DNA of 64,000 nt from Myxococcus sp. RHSTA-1-4 (lineage in GTDB: Bacteria > Myxococcota > Myxococcia > Myxococcales > Myxococcaceae), in NCBI RefSeq assembly GCF_020037125.1, contig NZ_JAIQDG010000008.1, forward strand, positions 228,877-292,876, read 5' to 3'. Position numbers and translations under genes: made by a program. Below the pieces are notes generated by a model. It was not told where the DNA came from. It ran no database searches and saw only the letters and a program-made list of their open reading frames with translations. Each line of letters starts with the position of its first letter. Positions within the stretch are counted from its first letter, which is position 1. Below, piece by piece: positions 52,221 to 60,330 of the stretch.

Positions 52221-53573
52221 TCAGTTCCCGCCGAGCTTCAGCTCCAGCTCGGCCAGCTCGCGCTGCACGGTGGCGTCCGAGTCACGGAGCCCCTCCACCT
52301 TGCGCACGGCGGAGATGACGGTGGAGTGGTCCTTGCCGAAGCGCGCGCCAATCTCCGGGAAGGAGCTCTTGGTCAGCTTGCGGCTGAGGTACATGGCCAC
52401 CTGGCGCGCATGGGCCAGCGCCTTGTGACGCCGGTCCTCCTTCAGCGCCTCCACCGTCACCTTGTAGAAGCGGGCCACCTCGCGCTGGATGGCCTCGATG
52501 TCCACCGCGCGGTGCGCCGGCAGGATGTCCCGCAGCACCTCCGAGGCGAACTCCTCCGTCACCTGCTGGCGCGTCAGGCTGTGCACCGCGGACAGCTTCA
52601 CCAGCGCGCCTTCCAGCTCGCGCACGTTCTTCTGGATGTGCTTCGCGATGAAGTGCGCCACCGGGTCGGGCAGGTCCAGCCCCTCGGCCACGGCCTTCTT
52701 CTGGAGGATGGCCACCCGCGTCTCGTAGCTGGGCTCGCGGATGTCCGTCAGCAGGCCCATGGTGAAGCGGCTGCGCAGCCGCTCCTCCAGGCCGGGAATC
52801 TCCGCTGGCACCGTGTCGCTGGTGAGGACGATGGCCTTGTTCATCTCGTACAGCGTGTTGAAGGTGTAGAAGAACTCCTTCTGCGTCTCCTCGCGCTTGC
52901 CGAGGAACTGGATGTCGTCGATGAGGAGCACGTCGCACTCCTCGCGGAACTTCCGCCGGAAGTCCGCCATGCGGTGCTCGCGCACGCTCTCCACGTACTC
53001 GTTGGTGAACTGCTCGCTGGACAGGAACACCACGCGCTGGGACGGGTCCCTCTCCCAGATGTGGTTGCCCACGGCCTGGAGCAGGTGCGTCTTGCCGAGG
53101 CCGGTGCCGCCGTAGATGTAGAGCGGGTTGTAGGCGTGGCCCGGCTTGTCGGCCACGGCCTGGGCGGCGGCGGCCGGGAGCTGGTTGCTGTCCGCCACCA
53201 CGAAGGTGTCGAAGGTGAAGCGCGAGTTGAGCCGGGCCGGCCGGGCCGAGCTCGCCTTGACTGTCGGTGTGGGTGGGAACTGGGGGTCGGGCTCCAGACC
53301 CTCCACCACCTCATAGGCGATGGAGGAAAGCCCCTCGCCCTGCCTCGCGAGCTGCGCGTCCAGCAGCGGGCGGTAGTGATCATCCACCCAGTCGCGGAAG
53401 AAGCGGTCGGGAACGCCCATGACGAGGGCGCCGTCGCGGATCTCCAGCGGGCGCATCCGCTCCAGCCACCTCAGCGCGTAGTCGAACTTCTCCCGGCGGA
53501 TGTCTTCGAGCATCCGAGCCCAGATAATTCGAGCACTTGGAGCGGGGGAAGCGGCGTGGGCAAGGGCGTTCAC
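52221..53573 (-). CDS. dnaA: Chromosomal replication initiator DnaA
   Basis: A 450-aa DnaA. Domain I is [23 protein letters not shown], domain III carries Walker A ([11 protein letters not shown]), Walker B ([11 protein letters not shown]), Box VI-type [21 protein letters not shown] and the arginine finger region. Domain IV shows the DnaA signature [31 protein letters not shown], the DNA-binding helix-turn-helix. It binds DnaA boxes and opens the origin in the ATP form. The GTG at 53571-53573 is the natural start. The gap upstream shows no obvious DnaA-box cluster; the best such cluster in the window is at 0.6-0.9 kb, about 52 kb away. Confidence 0.98.
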   Translation of the reverse strand: MNALAHAASPAPSARIIWARMLEDIRREKFDYALRWLERMRPLEIRDGALVMGVPDRFFRDWVDDHYRPLLDAQLARQGEGLSSIAYEVVEGLEPDPQFPPTPTVKASSARPARLNSRFTFDTFVVADSNQLPAAAAQAVADKPGHAYNPLYIYGGTGLGKTHLLQAVGNHIWERDPSQRVVFLSSEQFTNEYVESVREHRMADFRRKFREECDVLLIDDIQFLGKREETQKEFFYTFNTLYEMNKAIVLTSDTVPAEIPGLEERLRSRFTMGLLTDIREPSYETRVAILQKKAVAEGLDLPDPVAHFIAKHIQKNVRELEGALVKLSAVHSLTRQQVTEEFASEVLRDILPAHRAVDIEAIQREVARFYKVTVEALKEDRRHKALAHARQVAMYLSRKLTKSSFPEIGARFGKDHSTVISAVRKVEGLRDSDATVQRELAELELKLGGN

Positions 53574-53982
53574 GTATGTCTCGACCGTGCAAAACGGGGG
53601 GCCTGCGAGCGTTCGGCCGTGCTAACAGACGCTCTCCGGTCGATCAAGGAACCGGCCGAAAGCAGCGGATCTCCTCGTGCTTTTCCGGACGTGGCTGATC
53701 GGCAACAGGCATGCCGACCCGGCACGGTTGTGGCGCCCCCGTCCCCTCCCCCCAAGCGCTGGGGGCGGATCATTTCCGGGTTGACTCACAGTGTGATTCG
53801 CAAAGGCGTGGGGCTTTGCATGCGCCCAGCGCCCGATGGCGAGGGATTCGCGGGTGCGGTGGCCGGGCGCGGGTGAGCGGGACCCGCATCAGGGAGGGGC
53901 GCTCCCTGGCATTACCCGGGGTGTGCTTCGGGTGGAACGAGGAGATTGAGACGTGGCGCGCCGAGCGGGTAGGAGGGCGCAC
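53574..53982. other. dnaA promoter region, no gene seen
   Basis: This gap separates dnaA (minus) from the TPR/histone-like gene (plus). It includes a promoter-like TTGACT (53779) and an inverted repeat GCAAAG/CTTTGC around 53802-53820. No TTATCCACA-like clusters and no convincing small gene are visible. Confidence 0.5.
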
Positions 53983-55212
53983 ATGGACACGGAAGAACTG
54001 CAGCAACTGGCGGTGGAGTTGGTGAACGGATACCGGACTCTGGAGGACCTGCCGGAGGAGGTGAGGAAGCTCGCCGGTAAGGCGGACACGGCCATGAAGG
54101 CCGCGCACAAGCTGTTCGCCCTCGTGCCGGCGGACCAGGAGCATGGGGACCTCTCTCCCCATTCGGTCGGCGCGCGCCGTGCCGCCGCCGCGTGGTTCTC
54201 GGGCGACCTCAAGGCGGCGGAGAAGGTCTTCACCGCCGCCGCCTGGAAGGAGCTGGACGAGAAGGAGCGGCTGCGGATGTACGACCCGCTCTTGAACCAC
54301 GCCACCCTGGAGGCCGAAGAGCAGCTCGAAGAGGTGGCCGAGTGGGTGCTGAAGCTGGCTCCGGCGCACCCGCTCGCTGTCAAGGTGAAGGCGGTGATGA
54401 TCATCCGGTCGGGGCGCCCGCGTGCCGCGGTGCCCCTGCTCGAGCAGGTGCTGAAGGTGAATCCCGAGTACGCGAGCGGTTGGTACAACCTCGCGTGCGC
54501 GTGGAGCCTGGCGGGAGAGAAGGCTCCGATGCTCGAGGCGCTGAAGAAGGCCATCCAGTACGGCGCGGAGTCGCTCTCCGACTATCGCGCGGAGGCCTGG
54601 TCGGACTCAGACTTCGAGCGCTGGAGGGAGGATGCGGACTTCAAGGGCCTCGTGCGGCCGATGCCGGAGGCCCCGGGCGCGGAGGAACTGCAGTCCCTCT
54701 ATGAGGGGGACCGGTTCGACGCGCTCCTGGTCAAGGCGGCGGCGTTGATGGAGAAGAACCCCAAGCACGCCGCGACCTACGCCACCCTCGCGCGCCAGGG
54801 GACCGAGGCGGTGGTGGGAGACCTCGAGGAGCACGGCGACGCCAATGCCGAGGACTATGGGCTCGGTGGGGTCGATGCGTACCAGTCGCTCGATGACGCG
54901 CTCTCGGAGATCGAGGATGACGGCGGAAAGAGGGCCGTGAAGCGCTTCGTGGCGGTCCTCGAGAAGTTGAAGGGGGCGAAGAAGAAGGGCGCGAAGCCCG
55001 CGGCCGCGAAGAAGAAGGGCGCGGTGCCTGCCGCGGTGAAGAAGGGTGCGAAGCTCGCGGCGGTGAAGAAGAGCGCGAAGCCGGCGGCGGTGAAGAAGGG
55101 CGCGAAGCCGGCAGCCGCGAAGAAGGGCGCGGCTGCGAAGAAGAGCGCGAAGCCGGCAGCCGCGAAGAAGGGCGCGAAGTCGGCGGTGAAGAAGGGCGCG
55201 AAGCGCCGGTAG
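53983..55212 (+). CDS. TPR-like protein with a histone-H1-like Lys/Ala tail
   Basis: A 409-aa protein. Residues of about 1-300 are helical, including TPR-like units (WFSGDLKAAEKVFTAAAWKEL; ALVPADQ-type helices; AVPLLEQVLKVNPEYASGWYNLACAWSLAGEKAPMLEALKKAI). From about 330 the tail is a string of KKGAKPAAA-type repeats (nearly 80 residues, Lys and Ala dominated), like bacterial histone H1-like and HU C-terminal tails that bind DNA or RNA. The ATG at 53983 has AGGAGG 7 bases upstream, so it is preferred over the GTG at 53953. It diverges from dnaA. A DNA- or RNA-binding scaffold role is inferred from the tail only. Confidence 0.8.
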   Translation: MDTEELQQLAVELVNGYRTLEDLPEEVRKLAGKADTAMKAAHKLFALVPADQEHGDLSPHSVGARRAAAAWFSGDLKAAEKVFTAAAWKELDEKERLRMYDPLLNHATLEAEEQLEEVAEWVLKLAPAHPLAVKVKAVMIIRSGRPRAAVPLLEQVLKVNPEYASGWYNLACAWSLAGEKAPMLEALKKAIQYGAESLSDYRAEAWSDSDFERWREDADFKGLVRPMPEAPGAEELQSLYEGDRFDALLVKAAALMEKNPKHAATYATLARQGTEAVVGDLEEHGDANAEDYGLGGVDAYQSLDDALSEIEDDGGKRAVKRFVAVLEKLKGAKKKGAKPAAAKKKGAVPAAVKKGAKLAAVKKSAKPAAVKKGAKPAAAKKGAAAKKSAKPAAAKKGAKSAVKKGAKRR

Positions 55213-55213
55213 G

Positions 55214-55447
55214 CATCAGTGGGCCCGTGCGCTGGTGGGCAACCTCCAGCGCACTTGCCGCCCGACGCGCACGGCCCTGGAGGTGGTGGCCTGGCTGCGG
55301 GCGCTGGCCTTCAACCTCCTGGCCTGCTTCAGAGCGCGTCTGCCTCCGGAAGGGCGCCACCTCGTGGAGTGGGCACGCGCGTGCGAACTGCTTCGCGACA
55401 GCCTCGTTCATGGACGAAGGCAGCAGGCGCGCCTCACACCAGCATGA
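55214..55447 (+). pseudogene. Transposase C-terminal remnant
   Basis: In the frame starting next to the end of the TPR/histone-like gene, the sequence reads RHQWARALVGNLQRTCRPTRTALEVVAWLRALAFNLLACFRARLP, then HLVEWARACELLRDSLVHG and a stop at 55447. This looks like the C-terminal part of an IS4-type transposase as found in many myxobacterial IS copies. No transposase N-terminal half is present, so it is a fragment. It is consistent with an old IS having inserted beside the histone-like gene and later been deleted. Confidence 0.6.
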
Positions 55448-55704
55448 GGGCTCGCCGGACCTCCCTCCGCAGCTGGCCGCCACAGTCCTCGATGTGCACG
55501 GCGCCCCGGCCGCGCGGCGAAGCCTTGCCGCACCGCGCCTCTCTCTCACGAGGCCGCCTCATGAAATCGCTGACACCCGAGATCGCATCAGGCCTGACTC
55601 ATGGGGCGGGGACGACAGGCGCTGCCGACCCGCCCATTGTCGTTTCTGCGGCAGGCCCGCAATGCCAGACGGCCACGAAAGACTTCGTGATACGTGTGGA
55701 TTGC

Positions 55705-56423
55705 ATGAAAATATGGATGCTGTTGTTGTGGGGGATGTTGGCCACGTCGTGCGCTTCAACGAACCTCCCCCAGCAACGCTGGGAGACAGCGGAAGCGGAC
55801 ACTGCGGAGTGTGACGACCCCGGCGCTGACCGATGCACCATGTTCCTCTGCGGAGTGGGGGCGTGCGGCCTCTACTACTGCGAGGACGTGAACCCGGCCC
55901 GCATCGTCCGCGCGCAAGCCGTGGCGCCCATCCGGCCGCCGATGCCTCAACCAGTGCCGCTCCCGACCCAGGCCAACCCCCAGCGCTATTGGGGCGGCAT
56001 GCAAGGGCTCCCTGGGGACGCGCTGCCCGTCTTCATCATCCCCTGGCATGAGACAGAGGAGAAGTACGCAGCGCGGATGCGAAAGGAGATGGAGGACCAG
56101 CCCAAGCGCACCTGGGTCAAGCACCATGTGTTTCCCCGGGCCTTCAAGGACTGGTTCAAGGCCAGGGGAGTCAATATCCACATGACTGGACGCTGGTCAT
56201 TGACAAGCAGGTCCACTTGAAGATTCACCGAGGCGAGGCGGGCGGACCTTGGAATGCAGAGTGGTACGTGTACATCCTCAACAACCCGAACGCGCATCCC
56301 CAGGCAATCCACCTCTTCGCGATGCAGCTGATTATCCGATACGAGCTCTCTGGGCCTGTCGTGCCGTACCACAGCAAGAAAGCCATCCCCCTGTTTCCCA
56401 ACATCGAAGAGGACATCCACTAA
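55705..56423 (+). pseudogene. SitA-type (TIGR02269/DUF2380) lipoprotein toxin gene, frameshifted
   Basis: The ATG at 55705 opens a lipoprotein leader (MKIWMLLLWGMLATSC, Cys16). The mature part has the family core: CTMFLCGVGACGLYYCEDVNPARIVRA, then PQRYWGGMQGLPGDALPVF and the candidate nuclease centre WVKHHVFPRAFKDWFKARGVNIH. At about 56182 the frame is broken: two extra bases (AT, or loss of one) after the GVNIH codons lead to a stop at 56220. In the other frame the expected sequence continues exactly: DWTLVIDKQVHLKIHRGEAGGPWNAEWYVYI and on to a stop at 56423. Repaired, it would be about 238 aa. SitA toxins of M. xanthus are passed between siblings by outer-membrane exchange. The stop lies at the IS630 junction, and no immunity gene is recognisable after it. 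Confidence 0.8.
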
Positions 56424-56464
56424 CCCCCTTCAGGGAAGTTGAGTAAGTCCCGACGGGTTACGTC

Positions 56465-57031
56465 ATGGAGGGGGCGTCCATGGCGTGGCAGCCGAAGCAC
56501 TGGACGGCGCAGCAGCTGGAGGAGCGGCGGCTTGCGGCCGGACGACTCCTGCGACGGGGGCACCTGTCGCAGGCGGAGGTGGCGCGCCGCGTGGGCGTCA
56601 GCGAGGCATCCGTCAGTCGTTGGGCGCGGCGGCTGCATGAGGCGGGCGGCAGCTCCCGCGGGTTGAAGGCAAGGCCGCGCACGGGCCGTCCGTCGAAGTT
56701 GAGCTCGGAGGAATGGCAGCAGGTGGCGGGGCTGGTGCGGGCAGGAGCGCGCACCTGCGGGTTTCCTACCGAGCGCTGGACGCTCACGCGAGTGGCGCAC
56801 CTCATCCACCGCACGTTCGGAGTGCGCTATCACACCAACTACCTGGCCGAGCGCCTTCACAGGCTGGGTTTGAGTCCGCAGCAGCCCCGCACGCTCGCCA
56901 AGGAGCGTGACGATGCGTTGGTGGAGGCGTGGCTGAAGCGCGACTGGCCGCGCATCAAAAGGGGGCTCGAAGAAGCGGGCGGGCCATTGCCTTCGTGGAC
57001 GAGACGGGTAGTTCGTTTCGGGCCCGCGTAG
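56465..57031 (+). CDS. IS630 transposase, first frame (orfA)
   Basis: A 188-aa frame. It starts with a helix-turn-helix pair typical of IS630 transposases (LSQAEVARRVGVSEASVSRWARRLHEAGG; VAHLIHRTFGVRYHTNYLAERLHRLGLSPQQPRTLAKERDDALVEAW). It binds the inverted repeats. It overlaps the second frame by about 100 bases, and the run AAAAGGGGG (56957-56965) lies where a -1 slip would join the two into one protein of about 350 aa; the joined reading WPRIK(K/R)GARRSGRAIAFVDETG is the normal family sequence. Confidence 0.85.
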   Translation: MEGASMAWQPKHWTAQQLEERRLAAGRLLRRGHLSQAEVARRVGVSEASVSRWARRLHEAGGSSRGLKARPRTGRPSKLSSEEWQQVAGLVRAGARTCGFPTERWTLTRVAHLIHRTFGVRYHTNYLAERLHRLGLSPQQPRTLAKERDDALVEAWLKRDWPRIKRGLEEAGGPLPSWTRRVVRFGPA

Positions 57032-57525
57032 CCTCTACCTGGGCGCCCGTTGGGCATCCGCCCACCTTGCGCCGTCGTGACAAGCGGCGCGAAGTCTCCA
57101 GCATCGCCGCCCTTGTTGCCACGTACGGCCGCAAGCCGGCGCGCCTGTACTCGCGCCACCAGGAGGGAAGCTTCACCAGCGAGGACATCATCGCGGCCCT
57201 GCGCTACTTCCGCAGGAAGGTGGGCCGTCCTCTCACCATCGTGTGGGACGGCCTCAATCAGCACCATAGTGCCAAGATGCTCGACTTCGTCGCCCGCCAT
57301 CCCGAGGACTTCCGCCTCGAGCGGCTGCCTGGCTATGCACCAGACCTCAACCCCGAGGAGGGCTGCAACGGCGTGGTGAAGGCCGAGCTGCGCAATGCCA
57401 CGCCCGACTCCGTCGCCGAGCTGCGCGCCCAGGCACGCGCTTCATTCGTGCGCCTGGGCCACCACCACGACGTCCTCGCCGCCTTCTTCCATCACGCCGG
57501 CCTTCGCCTTACCGGACTTCCCTGA
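56929..57525 (+). CDS. IS630 transposase, second frame with DDE core (orfB)
   Basis: The catalytic half. It has AFVDETGSS (first Asp), LTIVWDGLNQHHS (second Asp) and YAPDLNPEEG (third acid), the DDE triad of IS630. The frame is reached by a -1 shift from orfA at the A4G5 run; its own GTG at 56929 is probably not used. No stop or loss is seen in the motifs, so the element could still be active if slippage occurs. Confidence 0.85.
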   Translation: MAEARLAAHQKGARRSGRAIAFVDETGSSFRARVASTWAPVGHPPTLRRRDKRREVSSIAALVATYGRKPARLYSRHQEGSFTSEDIIAALRYFRRKVGRPLTIVWDGLNQHHSAKMLDFVARHPEDFRLERLPGYAPDLNPEEGCNGVVKAELRNATPDSVAELRAQARASFVRLGHHHDVLAAFFHHAGLRLTGLP

Positions 57526-57534
57526 AGCAGGTTA

Positions 57535-57813
57535 GTACGACCTGGTCACTTCAAGAATGCGTGAGGGAGGCGAACTGTTCCCCCTGTGTTGCTGAGCACG
57601 ATGGTTGAGGATACCCGCCTCGTTTCGGACCGTCTGGATGATGGGGAGCGGTCGCGAGTGGGCGCGTCGGCCATCGAGAACCCGGGGAGCGTCACGCTCC
57701 CGAAGAGTCAGGACTGACGGCCTCGTCTAGCCGTCTTCCCGGCCGGGTCAGCTCCGCATCAGGGCGGGGCACGAACAGCTACCGTCCCTTCGGACAGCGC
57801 AGGGCTCGCGGCG
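57535..57813. other. Non-coding gap after IS630; no immunity gene seen
   Basis: This is where a sitI immunity gene would be expected after sitA. Only a 38-codon frame (57601-57717) without a clear ribosome binding site is present, and I do not accept it as a gene. A short stem GGGAGCG/CGCTCCC lies near 57687. The nearest gene (57814-58383) is on the other strand and belongs to a different toxin family. Confidence 0.5.
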
Positions 57814-58383
57814 TTACACCTCCGTGAACGTCATGCCCGTGGGCTTCGTGCGCTCCAGGGCGCTCTTGATGCCCTCGGAGACGATGAGGGCGATCTTCCA
57901 CCCCCAGGTACGGAACACCTTGGCGTCGCCTACCTTGGTGCGGTCAATCCGCATGTCAATCACGCCACGGTACTGGCCGACCTTCTCCGGCCGGTTGTCC
58001 TCTGGCTTCCAGTACTGCACCTCCTTGGACGCCTTGTCGTCGATGCAGCGGATGAGCTTCGTGGCCACGAGGATGAGGTACTGGTCCGGTTGGCCCTTGA
58101 TGTCCACGGGGATGAGCTGCACGTCATCGGGGGCCAGCTCCGCGACGATGGAGGCCACCCGGACGTGGACGATGGGAGTCGTGCCGACGCCTGCCGTGCA
58201 GAAGTCCAACCGTCTCCCAGGCTCGTCGACAGGAATCGTCAGGCGGCCTTCGACACGGATGGGTCGCCCGGCCGTGAACATCCAGGGGTCTTCCACCTCC
58301 TGGCCACTTTCGTCCAGGGGATCGCCCAGATACCAGTTCCCGGCTTGCATGTTCTCTTTGAGCCTGAAGTAGCGATTCGGCAT
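57814..58383 (-). CDS. Imm11/DUF1629-type immunity protein
   Basis: A 189-aa cytoplasmic protein with the family pattern known from myxobacterial DUF1629/Imm11 proteins: PNRYFRLKENM at the start, EVEDPWMFTAGRPIRVEGRLTIPVDEPG, DDVQLIPVDIKGQPDQYLILVATKLIRCIDDKASKEVQYWKPED, and GDAKVFRTWGWKIALIVSEGIKSALER. Such proteins are encoded right after AHH-type toxin genes. Here the matching toxin gene lies 22 bp upstream on the same strand (58406 and beyond) but is a pseudogene. The immunity gene is intact, a common pattern when toxins decay but protection from siblings is kept. Confidence 0.82.
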   Translation of the reverse strand: MPNRYFRLKENMQAGNWYLGDPLDESGQEVEDPWMFTAGRPIRVEGRLTIPVDEPGRRLDFCTAGVGTTPIVHVRVASIVAELAPDDVQLIPVDIKGQPDQYLILVATKLIRCIDDKASKEVQYWKPEDNRPEKVGQYRGVIDMRIDRTKVGDAKVFRTWGWKIALIVSEGIKSALERTKPTGMTFTEV

Positions 58384-58405
58384 GGTGGGGCTGCTCGTCT
58401 TTCCC

Positions 58406-59147
58406 TTACTTGCTCTTGGTCACGGGCTTGTGGCGCTCCGTTCCCTTCGTCGAGACTTCCCTGGCCAGCTTCTGGAGCTCGGTTGTCAGGGCATCTCGAC
58501 ATGCTTCCACTTTGCGGCAGCCCTCCATCGCCCTGGTCCGCCATGGCTAGCGCGTTGGGCGCGAGCGCCAGGGTGAAGCCCTCGGCTGTTACATGGCGAC
58601 CGACTGCACGCCGCCCACCGCCGCGTACTGGAAGCCCGCCTGCGACTCCACGGCGAGCGCCGCCTGCGCCGAGCCGGGCAGCCTCGCGGACTTCTCCGCC
58701 AGCCCCGCCGTGTTCCCAACCGAGGCCGTGGCCAGCATGACGAAGATTCGGGCCGCGGTTCTCCCCGAGCAATTCGCCGTACGCCTCACTCGCCGCGCTG
58801 AGCTGCTCGAAGGTGGCGGCCCGGTCCACCTCACGCACCAGCGTCAGCCACCTGTCCAGCAAGGCGCCACATGGTGTCCACGCCCAGGTAGGCGATGGCG
58901 ACGGTTATCAGGGTACGGCCACGCCCTTGCTCACCGGCTCGGGCAGCGACCAGAGGAGCAGGTACACCCGGGGAGCGCGCCCGCCAGTGGGCGGGCCCAT
59001 CCCGGAAATACATGAACACCCAGACTCAGCCGTGGACCCCCGGCGCGCGGGGCGGCGGGGCTGGGGACCCAGCCCAAGCGCGTCCCTGGGGAGATCAGCC
59101 GCTCGCCAGTAGCCCGCATGGCGGAAAACCGCCCACCCCACAGCCAC
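58406..59147 (-). pseudogene. AHH-type toxin pseudogene with frameshifts and loss of the catalytic region
   Basis: Pieces of one AHH-type myxobacterial toxin are spread over three frames on the minus strand. Near 58960-58900: YLLLWSLPEPVSKGVAV. Near 58905-58865: TLITVAIAYLGVDTMWRL. Near 58862-58760: LDRWLTLVREVDRAATFEQLSAASEAYGELLGEN. Near 58755-58590: AARIFVMLATASVGNTAGLAEKS. Next comes TAEGFTLALAPNALAMADQG, and at once the family C-terminus, CRKVEACRDALTTELQKLAREVSTKGTERHKPVTKSK, ending in TAA at 58406-58408. The roughly 100-residue AHH nuclease part that should lie between ALAMA and CRKV is missing. The immunity gene follows 22 bp later. It therefore makes no active toxin. Confidence 0.78.
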
Positions 59148-59891
59148 TTGCAGCCCAGGCGATTAAACCGCCCGCCCCGTGCGTTGCTCCGGCGGCGGCC
59201 ACTCCGGGTACGGGGGCCCGCTGAACCCGCCGGGTCGCCAGCACCTCCATCCACCCACATTCCCCCGGGCCTCCCACGGCTCCGGAAGGGCCTCCGGGTA
59301 GGGGGAAAGGTGATCCACTCGACCTTACCCAGTTTTTCCGGACGCCTGGAAACGCAATTTCCTCCTGGAAAGACGGGCACTTACCCGCGCCGAAGCCGCT
59401 GGGTGGCGGATGTGCGTGGGGTCCTTGCAGGGGGCCAAAAACGGCGTTTTTCGGGGCGTCCGGAGCCGGGCTTCAGCGCCCCGTTGGAGGGCCCGCTTCG
59501 TCCAGCCTTAGCAAACCTTAGCCGTGGCCCCCGCCGTCGGCGGAACTCAGCGTAGAGTTGCCGCTCCCAGTCCGCAGCACTGCGCAGCGTGCGCCATGCC
59601 GATGCTCTCCGAAACTCGGAGTCCTGCTGACCGAGGCAGCGCGCTGCTGCCCCAGCTTGGGGCCGCGACCAACGAGAAGTTGGACCGGGTGCTCGCGGCG
59701 CTGGGGGCGAAGTAGCCCGCGGCGCAGGAGTCGCAGCAGCGATGGTGATTTCGGCACTCCCTGGTTCGTCACCGGCTTCAGAGCTATGAAGCCGGTGAGG
59801 CTCCATGGCGCGAGTGTCCTGCTAGCCGACTGCAGGGCGCCCCTATGGATGCCGCAGTGCAAGCGGCATGCACTACGCCACCTGCGGACGG
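59148..59891. other. Gap with no supportable gene
   Basis: About 740 bp of GC-rich sequence. It may include the decayed N-terminal part of the toxin gene, since the minus strand up to about 59380 has fragments in toxin-like composition, but no readable family segments were found. I see no RNA gene or repeat here. Confidence 0.4.
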
Positions 59892-60083
59892 CTACCCACC
59901 GTCTCTCTCTAAAGCCGGGGCGTCGATGACCTTGAGTGCCTGGGTCTCGGCCTCGCGGTACGCGTCTCGGGTCCGCGCCAATCGCGTCCGGCTGGCAGGA
60001 CTTCCATCCAGCCCCGCGACTGTCGCCTCCAACTCCACCTCCACGGCCTCCAGGTGCTGCGCCAGCGCCACCCGCTGAGTCAT
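59892..60083 (-). CDS. Small helical protein
   Basis: A 63-aa frame with a credible amphipathic helical pattern (MTQRVALAQHLEAVEVELEATVAGLDGSPASRTRLARTRDAYREAETQALKVIDAPALERDGG has two charged helices with an SPAS turn). No family is recognised and no strong ribosome binding site is seen. It may be a real small gene or a remnant. Confidence 0.4.
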   Translation of the reverse strand: MTQRVALAQHLEAVEVELEATVAGLDGSPASRTRLARTRDAYREAETQALKVIDAPALERDGG

Positions 60084-60330
60084 GTCCATGGGGACGACTC
60101 AGAGCAGGTGGTGTGCCGTTCCCTAGCGAGGACGAGATGAGGTGCGCCTCCACGAGTGGCGGTATTCCCCAAAGATGTGGATGGAGGAGGGCCTGCGAGT
60201 GGTGCTGCACACGAATGAGGCCGATTCTCTTTGGTGCCGTGCACTTGCGGGCAGAAGAGTTCACGAATGACCTCTGTACGCATGTTCGGGCATTTGCGAG
60301 CACGACGAGCTCCCTAGTACGCTTCGAGCA

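Larger units (their letters stand above)
56421..57534. mobile_element. IS630-family insertion sequence with TA target duplication
   Basis: The element is 56423-57532 (1110 bp) with terminal inverted repeats ACCCCCTTCAGGGAAGT (56423-56439) and, on the right, ACTTCCCTGAAGCAGGT (57516-57532), matching at 15 of 17 positions. TA lies on both outer sides (56421-56422 and 57533-57534), the target preferred and duplicated by IS630/Tc1-type elements. It contains two overlapping transposase frames. It sits on the last codon of the sitA-type gene. Confidence 0.88.

Noticed and set aside
53574..53982. Origin of replication next to dnaA
   Set aside because: No cluster of DnaA-box-like sequences is visible in this gap, unlike 606-870.
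54976..55212. A CRISPR-like or satellite repeat array
   Set aside because: The repeats are in frame and encode the Lys/Ala tail; there are no unique spacers and no cas genes.
57601..57717. A 38-codon frame as a sitI immunity gene
   Set aside because: It is too short, lacks a ribosome binding site, and has no similarity to known immunity proteins; an in-frame stop lies shortly upstream.
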